The position numbers were made by a program, and so were the translations under genes. A stretch of 64,000 bases of DNA from Scytolyngbya sp. HA4215-MV1 (GTDB lineage Bacteria > Cyanobacteriota > Cyanobacteriia > Leptolyngbyales > Leptolyngbyaceae). Below, in pieces: positions 18,118 to 28,546 of the stretch. The notes under the pieces were generated by a model. The model saw only the letters and a list, made by a program, of their open reading frames with translations, did not search any database and was not told the origin of the DNA. Every line of letters begins with the position of its first letter. Position 1 is the first letter of the stretch. The stretch lies in NCBI GenBank assembly GCA_019359045.1, contig JAHHIA010000013.1:1-64000 (forward strand). Direction: 5' to 3'.

Positions 18118-18576
18118 ATGAAGCTGGCAGAAGCCCTGATTCTGAGAGCGGACTACCAAAAGCGGTTGGCTCAACTGAATCAGCGATTGGTCAATAATGC
18201 TCGTGTGCAAGAAGGAGAGCTATCGTCTGAAGATCCGCAGCAGTTATTGACAGAACTGGATGCGACGGTTGTTCAATTGAGACAACTGATTCAGCAAATC
18301 AACCGCACCAACTCGCAGACGGTGTTTCAGGAACAGAGGCTCTCGGATGCGCTGGCAGAAAGAGATACGCTGATGCTGAAGCGTAATGCCTACAACCATC
18401 TGGTGGATGCAGCCTCGTTACAGCAAAACCGCTATAGCCGTTCTGAGATTAAGTTCATCAGCACGGTGAATGTGGCTCAGTTGCAACGGCAAGTGGATGA
18501 CCTGTCACGGTGCTATCGCGAGTTGGACTCGCAAATTCAAGCGATGAACTGGCAGGTTGATCTGGTGGAAACCTAA
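18118..18576 (+). CDS. DIP1984 family protein
   Basis: A 152-residue, almost entirely helical protein. The sequence matches the DIP1984 family: it opens with KLAEALILRADYQKRLAQL, continues with INRTNSQT, and has the stretch LAERDTLMLKRNAYNHLVDAA in the middle. The end is YRELDSQIQAMNWQVDL. The family is annotated as septicolysin-like in some databases, but no role is established. Charged helices with heptad-like spacing suggest a coiled-coil oligomer in the cytoplasm. GGGAGGTG lies ahead of the ATG. It has its own promoter-like element and a hairpin 3' of the gene, so it is likely expressed alone. Confidence 0.85.
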   Translation: MKLAEALILRADYQKRLAQLNQRLVNNARVQEGELSSEDPQQLLTELDATVVQLRQLIQQINRTNSQTVFQEQRLSDALAERDTLMLKRNAYNHLVDAASLQQNRYSRSEIKFISTVNVAQLQRQVDDLSRCYRELDSQIQAMNWQVDLVET

Positions 18577-18631
18577 AAGATGAGGCGTATTTTAGTGAGT
18601 AGCCCGATCGGTTAGAAGCGAGCACAACCCG

Positions 18632-18648
18632 CCAACTGGGACAGTTGG
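18632..18648 (+). terminator. hairpin after the DIP1984 gene
   Basis: CCAACTG and CAGTTGG form a 7-bp stem with a 3-nt loop, followed by GCTTTATTT. A modest intrinsic terminator 56 nt past the stop codon. Confidence 0.5.
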
Positions 18649-18831
18649 GCTTTATTTCGCAAAATAAACCATCGCGTGTGGGGTTCATGCGGCACTGACC
18701 AATTAAATCCAGCATTGTCACAAGCGTATGGAGCATTGTTAATTTGCGTCACTACCTCGTGCTGGTCTATTCGGTTGGGTGAGGGTGGGTTTGGGGGAAA
18801 TACTACCTGGTGCAGGTGGAGAGTTTTGAGC

Positions 18832-20040
18832 ATGGCAATGGGATATTTTGACACCTCTGAGACGGCAGGGAACTCGCACAAGCTGCAAAGTCTCAGTTTA
18901 CTGGCAGCGGGTTGGCGACCGCTCTATCGGGAGCTGGATTGGGACTTTCTGAACAACTTGATGCTGAATGATACGCAAGAGTTAACCCAAAAGACGCTGA
19001 ACCTGATGGGGAATCTTGCCAATGCTGTAGGGCGGAACCAGTATACCTGGTGGGCAAATCTGCTCAATCTATTTTCTGAAAATACGCGCTATGACCTGGA
19101 TGAGTTTTGGGAATACATTACGCCCGATCCGCCTTATCCAGATTTCCGTTATCAAGAATCACTGAGTGCAGAGGTTCCGGCTCCCCGCTCGATCGATCGC
19201 AACATGATCGCGATCGACATTGTGCTGCACCAGCTGCGGGAACTCACCATCCTGCGGGTGCTGGATTGCTTGGGCTGTCCAGATTTGGTCATGCAATACT
19301 ACCTCGATCGCTATTTCTATCTGCCTCCCCAAAAGTTTGCAGGTTGGAAACGACTGGATGTGGTGAATACTGTGCAAGCCTGTTGGCAGCAACCAGATGT
19401 TTGGTTGCAGATTGAGACGTTCGATCGGGGCAAGCGGCTCTATACCCTAATGGCAAAGGAACTCGCCCCCTGGGTGAGCAAAGCCACCTACAACCTGGCA
19501 GTGATGCTGAGTGGCTATCAGAGTCGGGTCGGACAAGTGAATGCAGAATACCCCATTCGTAGCTTCCCCAGAGATGTACAAGATTTTAGTGATGCGGTAC
19601 AGCAGGCAATTTTTGACCAGCAGCGGTTGGCGGTGTTAGTCAGTGGTAAACCCGGAACGGGCAAAACTGCCTGGACGCAAGCGATTGCCAAGGAAATCCT
19701 GGTGCCACTGGGATATGTGATCTTTATTCTCGATCATGATGCGGTAGAACATTTTGTCCCGCCTAGCTATCTGGAACGCATTTGTCTAATCATCAATGAA
19801 GCAGACAATCTAGCACAAGACCGTGCAACGTTAGCGGCTCAAAGTAACACTCGCACAGAACATATTCTCAGTCTATTGGATGGGACGTTGTATCAGAGTG
19901 TGGTGGATCTCATCGGCAACCAAACGCGGCAGCGATTGGTGGTATTGATGACCTGTAATACGGTCGATCGACTTGATCCGGCAATGCTACGGAAAGGACG
20001 AGTTGACCTGACTTGCGAGTTCACTCACTGTTTTGTGTAA
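18832..20040 (+). CDS. AAA+ ATPase with unrecognised N-terminal domain
   Basis: A 402-residue protein. The last ~150 residues form an AAA+ module: Walker A GKPGTGKT (272-279), Walker B strand ICLIINEAD with N322-E323 in place of the usual D-E, sensor-1 strand VVLMTCNTVDRLDPAML and RKGRVDL, which matches the arginine-finger region of classic AAA proteins. The first ~255 residues are helical and rich in aromatic residues (QYTWWANLLNLF, REKxxW-like patches), and I do not recognise them. They probably select the client. Substitution of Asp by Asn in Walker B may lower ATPase turnover. ATG at 18832 follows GGAGAG; a frame open further upstream to 18676 has no such site and looks non-coding. Confidence 0.8.
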   Translation: MAMGYFDTSETAGNSHKLQSLSLLAAGWRPLYRELDWDFLNNLMLNDTQELTQKTLNLMGNLANAVGRNQYTWWANLLNLFSENTRYDLDEFWEYITPDPPYPDFRYQESLSAEVPAPRSIDRNMIAIDIVLHQLRELTILRVLDCLGCPDLVMQYYLDRYFYLPPQKFAGWKRLDVVNTVQACWQQPDVWLQIETFDRGKRLYTLMAKELAPWVSKATYNLAVMLSGYQSRVGQVNAEYPIRSFPRDVQDFSDAVQQAIFDQQRLAVLVSGKPGTGKTAWTQAIAKEILVPLGYVIFILDHDAVEHFVPPSYLERICLIINEADNLAQDRATLAAQSNTRTEHILSLLDGTLYQSVVDLIGNQTRQRLVVLMTCNTVDRLDPAMLRKGRVDLTCEFTHCFV

Positions 20041-20171
20041 GGCGATCGGGGGAAGGAGGCTCTGCCACTAATTCAACGGAGACCGTCTACCGCTTGGCAT
20101 GTCAATTTTTCCAGAATCCGTCAGGATAGAGTAACGGATGCCCCATCCCTTGTTTTTGCTTGGAGCTTGTT

Positions 20172-22052
20172 TTGAAGAACCTTCTCTCTACCACAAAATC
20201 GTCCCAGCGGGCTGCATCGACCTTTCCCCAACCTGCTCATCAGCCTCGATCGTCCCATTCAGATCCGCCGCTGAAACGCTTGATTGACTATGGACAGGCT
20301 TACCAACGTCAGATTCGGTGGGCGATCGTCTGTTCGGTACTCAACAAGCTTTTTGACCTGGCTCCTCCCGCTTTGATTGGCATGGCAGTGGATGTGGTGG
20401 TGAAGCAACAAGACTCTATCATTGCCCATTGGGGCATCAAAGATACCTTTGGACAACTGTGGGTGATCACGCTGCTCAGTTTTGTCATCTGGGGCTTGGA
20501 GTCCGTATTTGAGTATGCCTACGCCAGGCTCTGGCGTAACTTGGCGCAGACGATTCAGCATGAACTGCGGTTAGATGCTTATGCTCATCTACAAGAATTG
20601 GAACTAGCCTATTTTGAAGAACGCAGCACAGGCGGATTGATGTCGATTTTGAGCGACGACATTAACCAACTGGAACGCTTTTTGGATGTGGGTGCAAACG
20701 ATTTGATTCAGGTAGCAACCACCGTCCTCATTATTGGAAGTGCGTTTTTTATTCTGGCGCCCAGCGTTGCTTGGATGGCAATGTTGCCAATGCCGTTTAT
20801 TTTGTGGGGGTCGATCGCCTTTCAGCGTCGTCTGGCGCCTCGCTATGCAGCAGTACGAGAAAAAGTCGGGTTCCTCAACAGCCAATTGGCAAACAACCTC
20901 TCTGGCATCACCACAATCAAAAGCTTTACAGCGGAAGCCTATGAAGTAGGACGCATTCAAACCCTGAGTCAGGCATACCGTCACAGCAACGAACGGGCGA
21001 TCGTCCTCAGTGCGGCATTTGTCCCCCTGATTCGCATCATCATCCTGTTGGGCTTTGCTGCTACCCTGTTATTCGGCGGGTTAGAAGCTGCCCATGGCAC
21101 CATGTCGGTCGGCACCTACAGTGTGCTGGTGTTTCTCACCCAGCGGTTGCTTTGGCCCCTGACTCGTCTGGGTGAAACACTGGATCAATACCAACGGGCA
21201 ATGGCTTCGACCAATCGAGTGATGAATTTGTTGGATACACCGATCGCGATTCAATCAGGATCTTCACCCCTTCATCCCTTCACTCCTTCACCCCTTCACC
21301 CTTTCACCTCCGCACCCATTCAGGGAGAGTTAAGGTTGCATGAAGTCACATTTGCCTATCACGATCGCGCGCCTGTGATTCGGGATTTGTCATTGCAGAT
21401 TCCAGCCGGAAAGACGATCGCCATTGTCGGTTCAACCGGGTCAGGCAAGAGTACGCTGGTGAAGCTGTTGCTGCGGTTTTATGAGATCCAGTCAGGAACC
21501 ATTACCCTGGATGGGGTAGATGTGAGATCGCTGGATTTACGGGAGTTGCGGCAGGCGATCGGCTTAGTGAGTCAGGATGTGTTTTTGTTTCACGGAACCG
21601 TGTGGGAAAACATTGCCTATGGGACCTTTGCGGCTAGCCACGCAGCGGTGGTAGCAGCGGCAAAGGTGGCGGAGGCGCATGACTTTATTCAACAGTTGCC
21701 CCAGGGCTATGACACGATCGTGGGGGAACGGGGACAAAAGCTTTCAGGGGGACAACGGCAACGCTTGGCGATCGCCCGAGCAGTGTTGAAAGATCCGCCC
21801 ATTTTGATTTTGGATGAAGCCACTTCAGCGGTGGACAACGAAACCGAAGCCGCCATTCAGCGATCGCTGGAGCACATTACGCAGAACCGAACCACGATTG
21901 CGATCGCCCATCGCCTCTCAACTGTTCGCAATGCTGACTGCATCTATGTGATGGAGCAGGGCAAATTGGTGGAACAAGGACGCCATGAAGCGTTAGTAGT
22001 ACAAGATGGCATCTATGCCAGTCTGTGGCGCGTACAGATGGGTTTGCGCTGA
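20172..22052 (+). CDS. ABC exporter, fused permease and ATPase
   Basis: A half-transporter of the MsbA/lipid-exporter type, about 626 residues. A six-helix membrane domain fills ~50-340. The nucleotide-binding domain has Walker [10 protein letters not shown], signature [13 protein letters not shown] and Walker [11 protein letters not shown], followed by the H-loop AHRLST. It would work as a homodimer in the inner membrane; the cargo is unknown. Between the two domains is a Pro/His-rich insert, PLHPFTPS repeated almost exactly (8-residue period), produced by an octanucleotide array at 21262-21309. The start is uncertain: TTG at 20172 is chosen because GGAG lies six bases before it; TTG at 20160 is the alternative. 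Confidence 0.9.
   Translation: MKNLLSTTKSSQRAASTFPQPAHQPRSSHSDPPLKRLIDYGQAYQRQIRWAIVCSVLNKLFDLAPPALIGMAVDVVVKQQDSIIAHWGIKDTFGQLWVITLLSFVIWGLESVFEYAYARLWRNLAQTIQHELRLDAYAHLQELELAYFEERSTGGLMSILSDDINQLERFLDVGANDLIQVATTVLIIGSAFFILAPSVAWMAMLPMPFILWGSIAFQRRLAPRYAAVREKVGFLNSQLANNLSGITTIKSFTAEAYEVGRIQTLSQAYRHSNERAIVLSAAFVPLIRIIILLGFAATLLFGGLEAAHGTMSVGTYSVLVFLTQRLLWPLTRLGETLDQYQRAMASTNRVMNLLDTPIAIQSGSSPLHPFTPSPLHPFTSAPIQGELRLHEVTFAYHDRAPVIRDLSLQIPAGKTIAIVGSTGSGKSTLVKLLLRFYEIQSGTITLDGVDVRSLDLRELRQAIGLVSQDVFLFHGTVWENIAYGTFAASHAAVVAAAKVAEAHDFIQQLPQGYDTIVGERGQKLSGGQRQRLAIARAVLKDPPILILDEATSAVDNETEAAIQRSLEHITQNRTTIAIAHRLSTVRNADCIYVMEQGKLVEQGRHEALVVQDGIYASLWRVQMGLR
21262..21309 (+). repeat. octanucleotide tandem array inside the ABC exporter gene
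   Basis: Six consecutive 8-nt units follow CTTCACCC with few changes (CTTCATCC, CTTCACTC, TTTCACCT). Since 24 nt is three units and eight codons, the array encodes an 8-residue repeat in frame. A related array lies in intergenic DNA at 51423-51462. Confidence 0.85.
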
Positions 22053-22239
22053 GCAAATTTGTTTCTCTAGCGTGATCCATTCAGATCAAATCGCAACCCT
22101 GCCAGAATCATAGGTTCTGTTCTCGATCAGGCATAGCGATGTGGTGGACATTTCATCGGTTCGTGCCCCGATCGTCCCATTTTCTGAAACAAGGTTAAAC
22201 TCGAATTTAGCCCAGTCACCCTATCCCATCCGCTGATCC

Positions 22240-23628
22240 ATGACTCGACGTATCCTCGATCTCCTCCGCAGTGGGCAACCCAACGAAACCGTAACGGTCA
22301 AAGGGTGGGTTCGCACTAAGCGTGAGCAAAAAGAATTTAGCTTTGTAGAAGTCAACGATGGCTCCTCCATGGCAGGACTGCAAACGGTGGTGGGGCAAGA
22401 GGTGCCGGGATACGCTGAGACGATCAAACGCATCAATACGGGCGCTTCGGTGGAAATTGCCGGAACGCTGGTGGAGTCGCCTGCCAAAGGGCAGCGGATT
22501 GAGTTAAAAGCCACTGCCATCACAGTGTATGGTGAAGCCGATCCAGAAACCTATCCGCTGCAAAAAAAACGACATTCGTTTGAGTTTCTACGGACGATCG
22601 CGCATCTGCGGGCACGGACGAATACGCTGGGCGCTGTGTTTCGGGTACGTAATGCTGTCTCTGCCGCCATCCACCAGTTTTTTCAAGAACGGGGCTTTCT
22701 CTGGATTCACACCCCCATCCTCAGCGCTAGTGATTGCGAGGGTGCGGGTGAAATGTTCACTGTCACCGGGTTTGATCTCAAACAAGTCCCGCTGACGGAG
22801 GCAAAAGCAGTGGACTTCAGCCAGGACTTTTTCGGTAAGCAGACTTATCTCACGGTCAGTGGGCAACTGGAAGCCGAGATTATGGCGATGGCATTCAGTA
22901 ACGTCTACACGTTTGGTCCGACCTTCCGAGCAGAGAATTCCAATACGTCTCGTCACCTGGCAGAGTTTTGGATGGTGGAACCGGAGATGGCTTTCTGCAA
23001 CCTGGATGGCGATATGGATCTGGCAGAAGCGTTTCTCAAGCATATCTTCAGCCATGTTTTGGCAACCTGTCCCGAAGATATGGAGTTTTTTAACCAACGA
23101 ATTGATAACTCAGTGCTGGCAACCGCAGACAATATTATCAATAACGAATTTGCACGGGTGACCTATACCGAAGCCATTGGTTTGTTAGAAAAATCGGGTA
23201 AAACATTTGAGTATCCGGTGGAATGGGGACTGGATATGCAATCAGAGCACGAGCGTTATCTGGCAGAAGACTATTTCAAGAAGCCGACGATCGTCACCGA
23301 CTATCCCGCTCATATCAAAGCTTTCTACATGCGCTTGAATGACGACGACAAGACCGTGCGGGCAATGGATATTCTGGCTCCCAAAATTGGCGAAATCATC
23401 GGCGGTTCCCAGCGAGAAGAACGGCTAGATGTGTTAGAAAAACGGATACAATCAGTGGGGCTTGATCCTGCTCCCTACTGGTGGTATATGGATCTGCGCC
23501 GCTTTGGCACGGTGCCTCATGCCGGATTTGGGTTGGGCTTTGAGCGGTTAGTGCAATTCATGACGGGCATGGGCAATATCCGCGATGTCATTCCTTTCCC
23601 CCGCGCTCCCCTGGATGTGGAATTTTAG
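22240..23628 (+). CDS. asnS: asparaginyl-tRNA synthetase
   Basis: Class IIb aminoacyl-tRNA synthetase that charges tRNA-Asn with asparagine. The 462 residues match the bacterial enzyme. An OB-fold anticodon-binding domain is at ~1-105 ([25 protein letters not shown] in two pieces). The catalytic core follows, with motif 2 around [25 protein letters not shown] and motif 3 [12 protein letters not shown] near the C-terminus. [21 protein letters not shown] is diagnostic for AsnRS against AspRS. ATG at 22240 gives the expected N-terminus. Located on its own between an ABC exporter and a DUF29 gene. Confidence 0.97.
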   Translation: MTRRILDLLRSGQPNETVTVKGWVRTKREQKEFSFVEVNDGSSMAGLQTVVGQEVPGYAETIKRINTGASVEIAGTLVESPAKGQRIELKATAITVYGEADPETYPLQKKRHSFEFLRTIAHLRARTNTLGAVFRVRNAVSAAIHQFFQERGFLWIHTPILSASDCEGAGEMFTVTGFDLKQVPLTEAKAVDFSQDFFGKQTYLTVSGQLEAEIMAMAFSNVYTFGPTFRAENSNTSRHLAEFWMVEPEMAFCNLDGDMDLAEAFLKHIFSHVLATCPEDMEFFNQRIDNSVLATADNIINNEFARVTYTEAIGLLEKSGKTFEYPVEWGLDMQSEHERYLAEDYFKKPTIVTDYPAHIKAFYMRLNDDDKTVRAMDILAPKIGEIIGGSQREERLDVLEKRIQSVGLDPAPYWWYMDLRRFGTVPHAGFGLGFERLVQFMTGMGNIRDVIPFPRAPLDVEF

Positions 23629-23712
23629 CCTAAAATCCCATCTAGAATATGGCTAACTAGGTGTCTAAACAGACTTTCATCCATCACTCCAAACTGTGAG
23701 GGGTCGTGCAAA

Positions 23713-24168
23713 ATGGCAACCGAACTGGAAACGAACCGGAAAAGCTTATACGAAATAGATTACCTGCAATGGCTTGAAACCACAGCAGACAAGCTGAAGA
23801 TGCGAGATTACGCCAACATTGATTGGGAAAATTTGAGCGATGAAATTGAAGATATGGGACGGCGTGAGCGCAGGAGTTTAGAGCGCAATCTTGTGGTGAT
23901 TCTGTTGCACTTACTGAAGTGGCAATATCAAACCTCAAAAAGGGGTGGCAGTTGGAAGAGCAGTATTGTCGAACATCGGCGGCGGATTCGCAAAGCGCTG
24001 CAAGATTCCCCTAGCCTCAAGTCTTATCTGGAAGAGCTTTTTGCTGAATGTTATGGGGATGCGGTGGAACAAGCGATCGCAGAAACTGAACGACCCGCAG
24101 AGACTTTTTCATTAGACTGTCCCTACACCCTGGTTGAAGTTCTTGATGCTGAATTCTTGCCCGCTTAA
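23713..24168 (+). CDS. DUF29 family protein
   Basis: A 151-residue protein with the complete DUF29 pattern: YEIDYLQWLETTADKLKMRDY, then WENLSDEIEDMGRRERRSLERN, then LLHLLKWQYQ, GSWKSSIVEHRRRI and the acidic end. DUF29 proteins are numerous in cyanobacteria, often many copies per genome, and have no established activity. Charged helices dominate and no membrane segment is present. The ATG at 23713 has GAGGGG in reach. Placement between asnS and dapL seems incidental. Confidence 0.92.
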   Translation: MATELETNRKSLYEIDYLQWLETTADKLKMRDYANIDWENLSDEIEDMGRRERRSLERNLVVILLHLLKWQYQTSKRGGSWKSSIVEHRRRIRKALQDSPSLKSYLEELFAECYGDAVEQAIAETERPAETFSLDCPYTLVEVLDAEFLPA

Positions 24169-24232
24169 ATTTTTGCCCCCTGAATACCGCTGACTCTGCT
24201 TTACTGTTCTAAGGTATTCATCGCGATCGATC

Positions 24233-25468
24233 ATGGCAACTATCAACGACAACTATCTCAAACTCAAAGCAGGCTACCTCTTTCCCGAAATTGCCCGACG
24301 GGTGAATGCGTTTGCAGAAGCCAATCCGAATGCAGAAATCATTCGCCTGGGCATTGGCGATGTCACCGAACCTTTACCCGAAGCCTGCCGGATGGCAATG
24401 ATTGACGCGGTGGAGGAAATGGGACATCGCACCACCTTCAAGGGCTACGGTCCAGAGCAAGGCTATGCCTGGTTGCGAGAAAAAATCGCTGCCAATGACT
24501 TCCAGGCGTGGGGATGCGAAGTCGATGCCTCAGAAATCTTTATTTCCGATGGTTCCAAGTGCGATTGCGGCAACATTCTGGATATCTTTGGTGATGACAA
24601 CACGATCGCCGTCACTGATCCGGTTTACCCCGTTTATGTCGATACTAACGTCATGGCAGGGCATACCGGTGATACCAACGACAAAGGCGAATATGGCGGC
24701 TTGGTCTATCTGCCCATCACTGCCGATAACCATTTCACAGCCACCCTGCCCACTGAGAAAGTCGATCTGATCTACCTCTGCTTTCCCAACAACCCCACCG
24801 GCGCCGTTGCCACCCGCGAACACCTGCAAGCATGGGTAGACTATGCGCGATCGCACGGTTCCATCATCTTTTTTGATGCTGCCTACGAAGCCTTCATCAC
24901 CGAACCTGCCATTCCCCGCTCGATTTATGAGATTGCCGGAGCGCGGGAATGTGCGATCGAATTTCGTTCTTTCTCTAAAAATGCAGGCTTTACGGGAACT
25001 CGCTGTGCCTTTACCGTAGTGCCCAAAACCTTGACTGCCAAAGCTGCCGATGGTTCTGAGGTCGAGTTGTGGAAACTGTGGAATCGTCGCCAATCGACCA
25101 AATTCAACGGCGTATCCTACATCGTCCAACGTGGGGCAGAAGCCGTCTATTCTTCTGCTGGACAGGCTCAAACCAAGTCGCTGATCAGCTTCTACATGGA
25201 AAATGCTCGGATCATTCGGGAGCAACTCACTGCTGCTGGGTTGGCAGTTTATGGCGGGGTCAATGCACCCTATGTGTGGGTCAAAACTCCCGCAGGTCTC
25301 AGCAGTTGGGATTTCTTCGATAAGTTGCTGAGTACCTGCAATGTTGTGGGTACACCAGGGTCTGGTTTTGGGGCAGCAGGCGAAGGCTATTTTCGCATTT
25401 CTGCTTTCAACAGTCGTAAAAATGTGGAAGCTGCCATGCAGCGAATTACGGCGACGTTTAAGGCGTGA
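24233..25468 (+). CDS. dapL: LL-diaminopimelate aminotransferase
   Basis: PLP-dependent class I/II aminotransferase that converts tetrahydrodipicolinate straight to LL-diaminopimelate in the plant/cyanobacterial lysine and peptidoglycan pathway. The 411 residues match the family. It begins with the DapL-typical [20 protein letters not shown], has [10 protein letters not shown], the PLP-phosphate region [21 protein letters not shown], and the Schiff-base lysine K249 in [13 protein letters not shown] long reading frame on the opposite strand across the same bases is a by-product of codon usage. Monocistronic by spacing. Confidence 0.96.
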   Translation: MATINDNYLKLKAGYLFPEIARRVNAFAEANPNAEIIRLGIGDVTEPLPEACRMAMIDAVEEMGHRTTFKGYGPEQGYAWLREKIAANDFQAWGCEVDASEIFISDGSKCDCGNILDIFGDDNTIAVTDPVYPVYVDTNVMAGHTGDTNDKGEYGGLVYLPITADNHFTATLPTEKVDLIYLCFPNNPTGAVATREHLQAWVDYARSHGSIIFFDAAYEAFITEPAIPRSIYEIAGARECAIEFRSFSKNAGFTGTRCAFTVVPKTLTAKAADGSEVELWKLWNRRQSTKFNGVSYIVQRGAEAVYSSAGQAQTKSLISFYMENARIIREQLTAAGLAVYGGVNAPYVWVKTPAGLSSWDFFDKLLSTCNVVGTPGSGFGAAGEGYFRISAFNSRKNVEAAMQRITATFKA

Positions 25469-25655
25469 TCGGTCTAAGTTAAGACGATCGTCCTGAATGC
25501 GCAGCGCGTGTAGCGTAACATCATAACCCATACTCAGCCCCAGCCACTCATCGACTCATCCACCCAACGGTGGCTGCCTCGTCCGAAAATTGCTGTAAGT
25601 GAATGGGATCTCATGATCTCGATCGTTGACCAGCGCACCAGAACCCCTGTGAGTT

Positions 25656-25675
25656 AAAAAATCTAGCGATTTTTT
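25656..25675 (+). terminator. weak AT-rich hairpin
   Basis: AAAAAATC and GATTTTTT pair around a 4-nt loop, ending in GTGG. It could end the dapL transcript, but lies nearly 190 nt past its stop codon and the stem has little GC. Confidence 0.3.
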
Positions 25676-25746
25676 GTGGCTTTCGGGAAACCCGGTTACG
25701 CTATTGGGTGCAGTTTGCAGCGATCGATCGTCTTTGCCAATCCAAT

Positions 25747-26424
25747 ATGTTATTTAATCCCGTAAATCTGCCCTATTGGATTTTTCTGGGTGTTGGCGTC
25801 TCGTTATTTCTCATGGTGATTCTGTCGGGTGGGGGAGATCACGATACCCACCTGGACGCGAATACAGATGTCGATATCGATGGCGATTCCGGCGATTTTC
25901 ACTTTGGCGAAATGGTGAGTTGGCTGGGGTTTGGTCGAGCACCGCTCATCCTGCTCCTGGCAACGGACTTGAGCCTGTGGGGGTTATTGGGTTGGATGTT
26001 GAATGTGGGGTTGGGTGAAGCTTGGGGAAGGGTTCCCAACGGTTTTTGGGTGGGCATGATTCTGACGCTTTCCCTGGGGAGCGCATTGTTACTGGGTAGT
26101 CTGATTGCCCGCCCGATCGGTAAAGTGTTTGCCGCGTTTGGCGAAGATACCAGCAGCGATCGCCTGATTGGCTGCATCGGCACGGTTTGTTCTGCCACCA
26201 TTCCCATTACCGGAGACCAACGCATTGGACAGGTCAATGTGTTCGATTCTGCCCGTAACCTGGTCACGGTTAACGCTATCTTGCCCGAATGGGCAACAGT
26301 CTTTCCTCGTCTGGGAGAGAAAGTATTGGTGATCGATCGCCAAGCCCAGAACTACATCGTGATAGCCAAGGATAGTTCCGACCAAACGTTCTGGCTCAAT
26401 ACCGCGACTCAAACGGAAATCTAA
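25747..26424 (+). CDS. YqiJ/NfeD-like membrane protein with C-terminal OB fold
   Basis: A 225-residue inner-membrane protein. The N-terminus is one helix (LPYWIFLGVGVSLFLMVIL), then an Asp/His-rich loop (DHDTHLDANTDVDIDGD), then two or more helices up to ~120. The C-terminal ~90 residues look like the OB-fold of NfeD/YqiJ proteins (LIGCIGTVCSATIPITGDQRIGQV, then a final strand EKVLVIDRQAQNYIVI). This family is regularly encoded next to flotillins, as here, and thought to regulate them. The acidic loop might bind metal, an inference from composition only. ATG at 25747 is preferred to an upstream GTG at 25708 that would add 13 residues. Confidence 0.82.
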   Translation: MLFNPVNLPYWIFLGVGVSLFLMVILSGGGDHDTHLDANTDVDIDGDSGDFHFGEMVSWLGFGRAPLILLLATDLSLWGLLGWMLNVGLGEAWGRVPNGFWVGMILTLSLGSALLLGSLIARPIGKVFAAFGEDTSSDRLIGCIGTVCSATIPITGDQRIGQVNVFDSARNLVTVNAILPEWATVFPRLGEKVLVIDRQAQNYIVIAKDSSDQTFWLNTATQTEI

Positions 26425-26511
26425 TATTTTTCATAATTTTTTCATTTTTATCTCATAATTGATTCATAATTTTAGAATGCCATTTAATTCTGGCTCAGAA
26501 GTGAGGTCTCT

Positions 26512-28488
26512 ATGCTGTTTTGGCTCACCTTGATTCGCTCGCTGCCAGCGGTGCAAGTGCCCAGTTTGCCAACCCCACGCATCACAGCAAGCAACGCCCA
26601 AGCTGCCAGTCCCAAGCTGATGGTGCACAATCCGCATGTGGTGGCTCAGACACTGCCCCTACATCCCAGTTTTCCTGCTCAATTGGGTGGTGGGTTGCTG
26701 GTGTTTCCCGGTCTCGTTGCCGGACTGATTCTGCTGTTGTTGATTAGTGTTTGGGCATACACCCGCGTTTATGTGATTACCCCCAACAACGAAGCCTTTG
26801 TTCGGACAGGTGGGGTGTTCGTCAAAAAGAAAACCGTAATTCTCAATGGTGGTTGCATTGTGCTACCGGGGTTCCATGAGTTGACCCGAGTACCTTTGCG
26901 AGAAATTTCTATCGATGTGGAGCGGACGGGCAAATTGGCAGTCCGCACGCAGGACTATCTGCGGGCAGATATGCGAGTCACATTCTATGTGTGCATTAAC
27001 CCCACGGAAGAGGATGTGCTAACGGCGGCGGCGCGACTTTCTCAATACAATCGCATCACCTCAGACGATATCAAAAATGCCCTAGAAAAACGGGCAGATG
27101 ATGCGATTCGGGCGGCTGCCAAAAACAAGAGCCTGGCAGAAGTGGATTCGGATAAGTTGGGTTTTGCCCAAGAGGTGCTGAATCTGGTGCAGCAGGATTT
27201 GAGCAAGGTCGGGTTGACGCTGAATAACATTGCGATTTCGGAAATTCAGGAGAGCGATACTTACGACGAAAATAATTTCTTTGACGCGCAGGGGGTGCGG
27301 TTGCGGACGGAGACGATTCAGCGATCGATCCAGCAAAAGCGTGAGGTAGAGTTGACCACGCAGGTGGCGATCGAGCAAAAGGAATTGGATGCCCAGAAAC
27401 GATCGCTGCAAATTGAGCAAGAAAAAGAAAGCGCTCAACTAGAACAAAAGCTCCAGATTGAATCGCAAAAAGCTCAACGAGATCGGGAAATTCAGGAGGC
27501 ACAAGCAAGAGAAGCTGCCACGGCTCAGCGGACCCAAATTTTGCAAACTCAGGCAGTAGAAGAGGAAGAAATTCGCAAAAAGCTGGCAGTGCAGCAAAGC
27601 CAGATTGATGCAGATATTTCCCTAGAAGAGCGGAATAAAAAGCTCAAGGTGACGAAGACGCTGCAACAGCAAGAAGCGGAAGTGGCAGAAATTACCCGCC
27701 AGCAGACGATCGAATCCAATCGCTTACAAGCCCAGGTCGCAGTGGCAGAGTCGGAACGATTGGCACGACTCGCCCAAGAAGATGTGGCGATCGCGGTTGC
27801 CGGTAAGAAAAAAGACAGTTTTCTCGCCGAAGCCGAACGAGCCAAAGCAGAGTCTTCGGTTACAACTGCCTCTGAAGTAGAAAAAGCTGAACGGAACAAG
27901 CAACTGGCGATTATTGCCGCAGAACGCGAAGCCCAAGAGAAACGGGTGATCGATCAAAACGTAGTAGAAATCGATGCTTTCCGGCGACGGCGACAGGCAG
28001 AAATTGCCCAACAGGCGGCGGAACTGGAAGCCGAAGCCATCCGCACCCTGGCAGAAGCCAACCGCGACAAGACGCTAGCCGAAGCGAACGGTTTGCGCGC
28101 CCAGATGGAAGCGAAGAATGTGATCAGCAACGCCAATCTGACTGCCCAGATTATTACTAGCCTGTGGCCCCAACTGGCTGAGCGCTTGCCAGAAGTGTTG
28201 CAAGCTCTGGCACCACAACCAGGCGTGTTAGGTGATACTCGCATCTATGCCTTTCCCGGCAACAATGGCAACGGCAATGGCAATGCAGCGGCAGATGTGA
28301 ATAAGCTGTTGCTCTCAACCAGTGGTCTGGCATTGATCAATACATTGCTGGAGGATGGCAAGCTGGGTACGGTGTTGGGACAGGTGGGGAGGTTGCTTCA
28401 AGGGAAGGAGGTCAATCCCAACCTGGAGGCTGGAACGACGACGCAAGAAGTATCGACGGTGGAACCTGAACGGTTAGATCAGGTGTAG
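26512..28488 (+). CDS. flotillin-like protein (YqiK family)
   Basis: A 658-residue SPFH-domain membrane scaffold. An N-terminal hydrophobic segment (~60-85, GGLLVFPGLVAGLILLLLIS) anchors it. The SPFH domain follows (ITPNNEAFVRTGGVF, then VLNGGC-like and LTRVPLREISIDVERTG). A very long helical region (~250-560) rich in Gln, Glu and Ala with EARE-type repeats makes an extended coiled coil. The end is Gly/Asn-rich with a short C-terminal helix. Flotillins organise membrane microdomains as large oligomeric cages. The partner YqiJ-like gene lies 87 bases upstream in the same direction, making the usual operon. ATG at 26512 fits. Confidence 0.9.
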   Translation: MLFWLTLIRSLPAVQVPSLPTPRITASNAQAASPKLMVHNPHVVAQTLPLHPSFPAQLGGGLLVFPGLVAGLILLLLISVWAYTRVYVITPNNEAFVRTGGVFVKKKTVILNGGCIVLPGFHELTRVPLREISIDVERTGKLAVRTQDYLRADMRVTFYVCINPTEEDVLTAAARLSQYNRITSDDIKNALEKRADDAIRAAAKNKSLAEVDSDKLGFAQEVLNLVQQDLSKVGLTLNNIAISEIQESDTYDENNFFDAQGVRLRTETIQRSIQQKREVELTTQVAIEQKELDAQKRSLQIEQEKESAQLEQKLQIESQKAQRDREIQEAQAREAATAQRTQILQTQAVEEEEIRKKLAVQQSQIDADISLEERNKKLKVTKTLQQQEAEVAEITRQQTIESNRLQAQVAVAESERLARLAQEDVAIAVAGKKKDSFLAEAERAKAESSVTTASEVEKAERNKQLAIIAAEREAQEKRVIDQNVVEIDAFRRRRQAEIAQQAAELEAEAIRTLAEANRDKTLAEANGLRAQMEAKNVISNANLTAQIITSLWPQLAERLPEVLQALAPQPGVLGDTRIYAFPGNNGNGNGNAAADVNKLLLSTSGLALINTLLEDGKLGTVLGQVGRLLQGKEVNPNLEAGTTTQEVSTVEPERLDQV

Positions 28489-28514
28489 GTCACTGTAGAA
28501 GGGCCCTTTGAACC

Positions 28515-28546
28515 AATCCCCAGCTTTTCCGAAAAAGTTGGGGATT
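28515..28546 (+). terminator. intrinsic terminator after the flotillin gene
   Basis: AATCCCCAGCTTTT pairs with AAAAGTTGGGGATT around the loop CCGA (14 bp with one G-T wobble) and is followed by TTAGTTT. It lies 27 nt past the stop codon and separates the flotillin operon from the TIR-WD40 gene. Confidence 0.8.

Noticed and set aside
22588-23097. 169-codon frame opposite asnS
   Set aside because: Antisense shadow over a secure synthetase gene; its composition is that of back-translated asnS.
24530-25531. 333-codon open frame on the strand opposite dapL
   Set aside because: It lies wholly over a secure enzyme gene, resembles no protein family and follows from the codon use of the sense strand.
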